Notes under the pieces: generated by a model | Seen by the model: only the letters and a program-made list of their open reading frames with translations | Databases searched by the model: none | Told to the model about the DNA's origin: nothing | Shown here: positions 61,070 through 64,000 of the stretch, piece after piece | Position numbering within the stretch: position 1 is the first letter of the stretch | Layout: each line of letters starts with the position of its first letter | Position numbers and translations under genes: made by a program | Origin: Bacteroidota bacterium | GTDB lineage: Bacteria > Bacteroidota > Bacteroidia > Chitinophagales > Saprospiraceae | NCBI GenBank assembly: GCA_963169455.1 | Contig: CAUJDW010000034.1 | Coordinates: 1-64,000, forward strand | Direction: 5' to 3' | Length of the DNA stretch: 64,000 nucleotides

Positions 61070-61624
61070 TTATTTAAGCGGTTGCGGGGCATCCTTGAAA
61101 TGTTCGTATTTGCCAAGCAGCTTCCCGATGAAAACCGTGACGGGCATAACCACTTTTTTTACAAAAGAGGGAATCTCAACCATGTCGTATTCACTCCTGT
61201 AGCGCGTGATCAGGTACGAACTGTCAAAAAGATCCCCCTCTGGTTTCCCGGCTTTAGCCATGGAATTGAATATGCCGGCGATGAAGTAGTCAAAAGTGTT
61301 GGCCGGCTTAATCCAACCCGTGCATTCCAAAACTTCCTCGCCGGCATTCCAGAAACGGTGGGCCTCTCCGCGCCTGAACAGGATGGTTTCTCCTTCGGTT
61401 ATAAACTTTTCTTCTTCGCCCTGTATCTGGTAGCCAAGCCTGCCTTTGGTTACCGTCAGGCATTCCTCCTGCTTGTGATGCACGTGAAATGGAGGCCCAA
61501 CATTGGGGGCGACCCGGTTATCGACTATAAACATTTTTTCGCCATCTTCCTCGACTACCTTCTGGATAATCAGTTCTTCGCCGAATGGGCTGCTAATGGT
61601 TTTAGGAAATTGAAAGGGATACAT
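61070..61624 (-). CDS. Cupin-domain protein
   Basis: The ATG at 61624 (MYPFQFPKTISSPFGEEL) gives 184 residues; the longer ORF crosses the operator. The cupin core has motif 1 in GPPFHVHHKQEECLTVTKG and motif 2 in GETILFRRGEAHRFWN, with metal-ligand histidines and glutamate. A C-terminal helix and a VVMPVTVFIGKLLG stretch may contact the membrane. The divergent TetR gene and the palindrome between them suggest it is the TetR target. Confidence 0.88.
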   Translation of the reverse strand: MYPFQFPKTISSPFGEELIIQKVVEEDGEKMFIVDNRVAPNVGPPFHVHHKQEECLTVTKGRLGYQIQGEEEKFITEGETILFRRGEAHRFWNAGEEVLECTGWIKPANTFDYFIAGIFNSMAKAGKPEGDLFDSSYLITRYRSEYDMVEIPSFVKKVVMPVTVFIGKLLGKYEHFKDAPQPLK

Positions 61625-61647
61625 GGTTAAAAATTTTTTGATTGGCA

Positions 61648-61672
61648 CAAATTTAGTACATTGTACTAAATT
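61648..61672. promoter_or_regulatory. Palindromic TetR operator with overlapping -7 box
   Basis: AATTTAGTAC at 61650-61659 and its exact reverse complement GTACTAAATT at 61663-61672 flank ATT, a perfect 23-bp palindrome. On the minus strand TAAATTTG (61648-61655) matches the -7 consensus, with TTG 20 bases upstream, so the cupin promoter overlaps the palindrome. A half-site TAGTACA lies nearer the tetR start (about 61685). Confidence 0.7.
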
Positions 61673-61704
61673 GCGCAAGAAAAATAGTACACTGACCTAA
61701 AAAA

Positions 61705-62331
61705 ATGAAAACAGTTGATAAAATACTGGAAACCGCCCTGCGCCTGTTCAACGAAGAAGGCTATATCCAGGTAGGTGTCCGCGAAATTTCCAGGGAACTG
61801 GACATCAGCCCGGGCAACCTCTCCTATCATTTCCCAAAAAAGGAAGATATCCTGTTTCGGTTGCTGCAGGACTTTTCACAGGCCAACAATCAGTTCTATG
61901 AAGGGTATTTTTCGGGCCCCGCCACAAACGAACATCTTCTCGGGCTGATGAAAAACATTTTCCACAGCCAGTTTAAATACCGCGGTGTTTACATTGGCAA
62001 CCAATTTGTCCAGCAGGAACTGCAGAACCAGGACCGGTTCAACTATCAGGCCGTAGCAGGCAGGCGGGAAGAAATATTCAGAAAAATTTTTGAGGGCCTG
62101 AGCCATGCCGGGCAATTAAAGCTCGATGATTCCGACATCGGTTTTCTGGTTTCCTATATCAGCCTCTTCGGCAGGTTCTGGATTTCCGAGGCCCTGCTTT
62201 TTGACAGGCATCGGGGGGAGCGCGAAACGATCGGGCACTACCTGAATTTACTGGCCAGGCAACTGAGTCTGTTTTCAACGGCTGAGGGGATGCTTTCCAT
62301 CGAACGGTTTAAAGCGCATAACCTGCAATGA
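61705..62331 (+). CDS. TetR-family transcriptional regulator
   Basis: The 208-residue protein has the TetR helix-turn-helix at the N-terminus (ILETALRLFNEEGYIQVGVREISRELDISPGNLSYHFPKKEDILFRLL) and a helical ligand domain after it. It is divergent from the cupin gene over an 80-bp gap with a perfect palindrome, which implies that it controls the cupin-small protein unit and itself. The ligand is unknown. Confidence 0.92.
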   Translation: MKTVDKILETALRLFNEEGYIQVGVREISRELDISPGNLSYHFPKKEDILFRLLQDFSQANNQFYEGYFSGPATNEHLLGLMKNIFHSQFKYRGVYIGNQFVQQELQNQDRFNYQAVAGRREEIFRKIFEGLSHAGQLKLDDSDIGFLVSYISLFGRFWISEALLFDRHRGERETIGHYLNLLARQLSLFSTAEGMLSIERFKAHNLQ

Positions 62332-62351
62332 ACTTTGCCCCCTTCCGCTGC

Positions 62352-62391
62352 ATTTGATTGTTAAGGTTTCTGAAAACGAATACAATCAAAT
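62352..62391 (+). promoter_or_regulatory. Inverted repeat just before the thioredoxin-like gene
   Basis: ATTTGATTGT (62352-62361) and ACAATCAAAT (62382-62391) are perfect reverse complements separated by 20 bases. The second arm ends 3 bases before the ATG. It could be an operator or an RNA hairpin that shields the start. Confidence 0.4.
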
Positions 62392-62394
62392 ATT

Positions 62395-62949
62395 ATGGCG
62401 CTTACCGAATCCAAGATGCTCCCCCTGGGCACCAAAGCCCCTGATTTTACATTGCAGGATGCAGTTTCCGGCAAGGCCATCAGCCTTTCGGATATCCGAT
62501 CGGACAAGGCCACCGTCATCATGTTCCTCTGCAACCACTGCCCTTACGTCATTCACGTCAACCCCGAGATCGTCCGGCTGGCCAGGGAATACCAGGATAA
62601 GGGCGCCAGTTTCGCAGCCATCAGCTCCAATGATGTGGCCAAATACCCGCAGGACGGGCCGGAGGAGATGAAAAAACATGCCGCTCAGGTTGGCTACCCC
62701 TTCCCTTACCTCTACGATGAAAGCCAGGCAGTAGCCCGCGCCTACGACGCCGCCTGCACACCCGATTTCTACGTCTTCGACGGCCAGATGCGCCTCTTCT
62801 ACCGCGGCCGGCTCGATGGGGCCCGCCCCGGTAACGGCACTCCCCTGACTGGCGAGGACCTGCGCGCCGCCCTCGACGCCGTGCTGGCCGGAGCGCCGGC
62901 GCCGGAAAAGCAGTACCCCAGCGCGGGCTGTAATATCAAGTGGAAATAG
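62395..62949 (+). CDS. Thioredoxin-fold protein (AhpC/TSA-like redoxin)
   Basis: The 184-residue protein starts like a peroxiredoxin (LPLGTKAPDFTLQDAVSGKAISLSD) and has the active-site motif FLCNHCPYV, a CxxC as in thioredoxin-like reductases. The cis-Pro region is ACTPDFYVFD. No signal peptide is present. The substrate is unknown; the family is common in Bacteroidota. It is a plus-strand gene downstream of tetR. Confidence 0.9.
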   Translation: MALTESKMLPLGTKAPDFTLQDAVSGKAISLSDIRSDKATVIMFLCNHCPYVIHVNPEIVRLAREYQDKGASFAAISSNDVAKYPQDGPEEMKKHAAQVGYPFPYLYDESQAVARAYDAACTPDFYVFDGQMRLFYRGRLDGARPGNGTPLTGEDLRAALDAVLAGAPAPEKQYPSAGCNIKWK

Positions 62950-63047
62950 TTACCCCGAACGCCCGTTTTCCCGAAGGCCAGTTCGGGCCGAACGATTCCG
63001 CTTACCCCGCTGTTACTGCTTTTCAGACAGAGTCATTTGAAATCATG

Positions 63048-63055
63048 TATCTTTG
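63048..63055 (+). promoter_or_regulatory. -7 box upstream of mnmG
   Basis: TATCTTTG matches TAnnTTTG and lies 23 bp before the ATG at 63079. A -33 element at proper spacing is not clear. Confidence 0.45.
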
Positions 63056-63078
63056 CAGATTAATCGGAAAATTGGAAC

Positions 63079-64000
63079 ATGTTCCCAGAATACGACGTAA
63101 TCGTTGTCGGCGCCGGCCATTCCGGCTGTGAAGCGGCGGTGGCGGCAGCCAATATGGGCTCCAGAGTGCTGCTGGCCACGATGAATATGACGACCATCGC
63201 CCAGATGTCGTGCAACCCGGCCATGGGCGGGGTGGCCAAAGGGCAGATCGTGCGGGAGATCGACGCCCTGGGCGGCTACTCGGGCATCGTCACCGACCAT
63301 ACCATGGTGCAGTTCCGCATGCTGAACCGCTCCAAAGGGCCGGCCATGTGGAGCCCGCGCGCCCAGAGCGACCGCCTGCTGTTCGCCCAGAAGTGGCGCA
63401 GCATGCTGGAGCAAAACCCCAATATCGACTTCTGGCAGGAGATGGTCACCGGGCTGGTGGTTAAAGACGGCCGGGTAAAAGGCGTGCGCACCGGCATGGG
63501 CCTGGAAATTCCCGCCAAAGCGGTTGTGCTGACCAACGGCACCTTCCTCAACGGCATCATCCATATCGGTGAAAAGCAGTTTGGCGGCGGGCGCGCCGGA
63601 GAGAAAGCGGCGAAGGGCATCACCGAGCAACTGGTGGAGCTGGGCTTCGAAGCCGGGCGCATGAAAACCGGCACCCCGCCCCGCGTCGACGGGCGCACCC
63701 TGAACTGGGACGCCATGGAAGTGCAGCCCGGCGATGAAAACCCCGGCAAGTTTTCCTATACCGACACCCCGAAGCTGGAAAAGCAACTGCCCTGCCACAT
63801 CACCTACACCAGCCCCGAGGTCCACGAAATCCTGCGGACGGGCTTCGACCGATCGCCTATGTTCAACGGCCGCATTCAGGGGCTGGGGCCGCGCTACTGC
63901 CCCTCCATCGAAGACAAGATCGACCGCTTTGCCGACAAGGACCGCCATCAACTGTTCGTCGAACCGGAGGGCTGGGATACCGTAGAGATCTACGTCAACG
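63079..64000 (+). CDS. mnmG: tRNA uridine-5-carboxymethylaminomethyl modification enzyme MnmG, 5' part
   Basis: MnmG works with MnmE to modify uridine 34 of several tRNAs. The visible 307 residues show the FAD site YDVIVVGAGHSGCEAAVAAANMG, the family signatures CNPAMGGVAKGQIVREIDALGG and NGTFLNG, the G-rich GGGRAGEKAA, and RMKTGTPPRV. The gene runs past the right edge, so about half of the protein is missing here. It begins with an ATG and has a -7 box upstream. Confidence 0.96.
   Translation, partial: MFPEYDVIVVGAGHSGCEAAVAAANMGSRVLLATMNMTTIAQMSCNPAMGGVAKGQIVREIDALGGYSGIVTDHTMVQFRMLNRSKGPAMWSPRAQSDRLLFAQKWRSMLEQNPNIDFWQEMVTGLVVKDGRVKGVRTGMGLEIPAKAVVLTNGTFLNGIIHIGEKQFGGGRAGEKAAKGITEQLVELGFEAGRMKTGTPPRVDGRTLNWDAMEVQPGDENPGKFSYTDTPKLEKQLPCHITYTSPEVHEILRTGFDRSPMFNGRIQGLGPRYCPSIEDKIDRFADKDRHQLFVEPEGWDTVEIYVN

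Overview
The window looks like a chromosomal segment of a Bacteroidota bacterium, most likely a Saprospiraceae-type organism. Three secreted proteins end in type IX secretion (T9SS) sorting domains or carry the matching architecture. Several genes are preceded by the Bacteroidota -7 box TAnnTTTG, Shine-Dalgarno sites are weak, and the uppS-bamA pair and tyrosine-degradation genes fit the phylum. Gene calls below use the supplied ORF track, but many starts were moved inward to the first ATG that gives a family-like N-terminus.

Region 1 (1-14.5 kb) is a type I-B CRISPR-Cas locus read on the minus strand. A WYL-type HTH regulator is followed by cas8b-cas7-cas5-cas3, cas6, cas1-cas2-cas4, a leader and an array of 20 identical 37-bp repeats that runs off the left edge. 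The locus is interrupted. Between cas3 and cas6 lie an orphan antitoxin-like gene and what looks like a DUF433 fossil. Between cas6 and cas1 lie a plus-strand T9SS protein, a fold-back repeat and a decayed second copy of the cas6 3' end. Region 2 (14.5-21.2 kb) is accessory: a Uma2-like protein, a frameshifted membrane-protein gene, a VapBC-type pair, a small secreted protein and an exported WD40-caspase protein.

Region 3 (21.2-43.2 kb) is mostly core: rsgA, bamA, uppS, an M3 peptidase, a polysaccharide set (polyprenyl-P transferase, Wzy/ligase-like, Wzz-like, Wzx-like), a MacB-type permease, an inositol-phosphatase family enzyme, a beta-helix T9SS protein, hpt, an M28 peptidase, a flavin monooxygenase, and an LRR protein. 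Region 4 (43.5-64 kb) holds the marR-hmgA-hppD tyrosine-degradation cluster, a methyltransferase-patatin pair, uvrC, an ECF sigma-small protein-clpP cluster, an SDR, 3-hydroxyanthranilate dioxygenase, lpxH-like, a conserved unknown, a VanY-type peptidase, an FG-GAP T9SS protein, a divergent TetR/cupin unit with a perfect palindrome, a thioredoxin-like protein and the 5' part of mnmG.

The intergenic regions are rich in small repeats: heptamers (AACCTGN, ACTTCCC), octamers (TATATTGC), a roughly 70-bp arm found four times, a 63-bp element found twice, and a 55-bp hairpin unit found in tandem and again far away in inverse orientation. The most unusual signals are the remodelled CRISPR locus with a cas6 fossil, a spacer resembling a tRNA T-arm, and a heptamer repeat that runs into the start of a coding sequence. 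I saw no rRNA or tRNA genes and no clear insertion sequence transposase. No wholly new defence system could be demonstrated from sequence alone.
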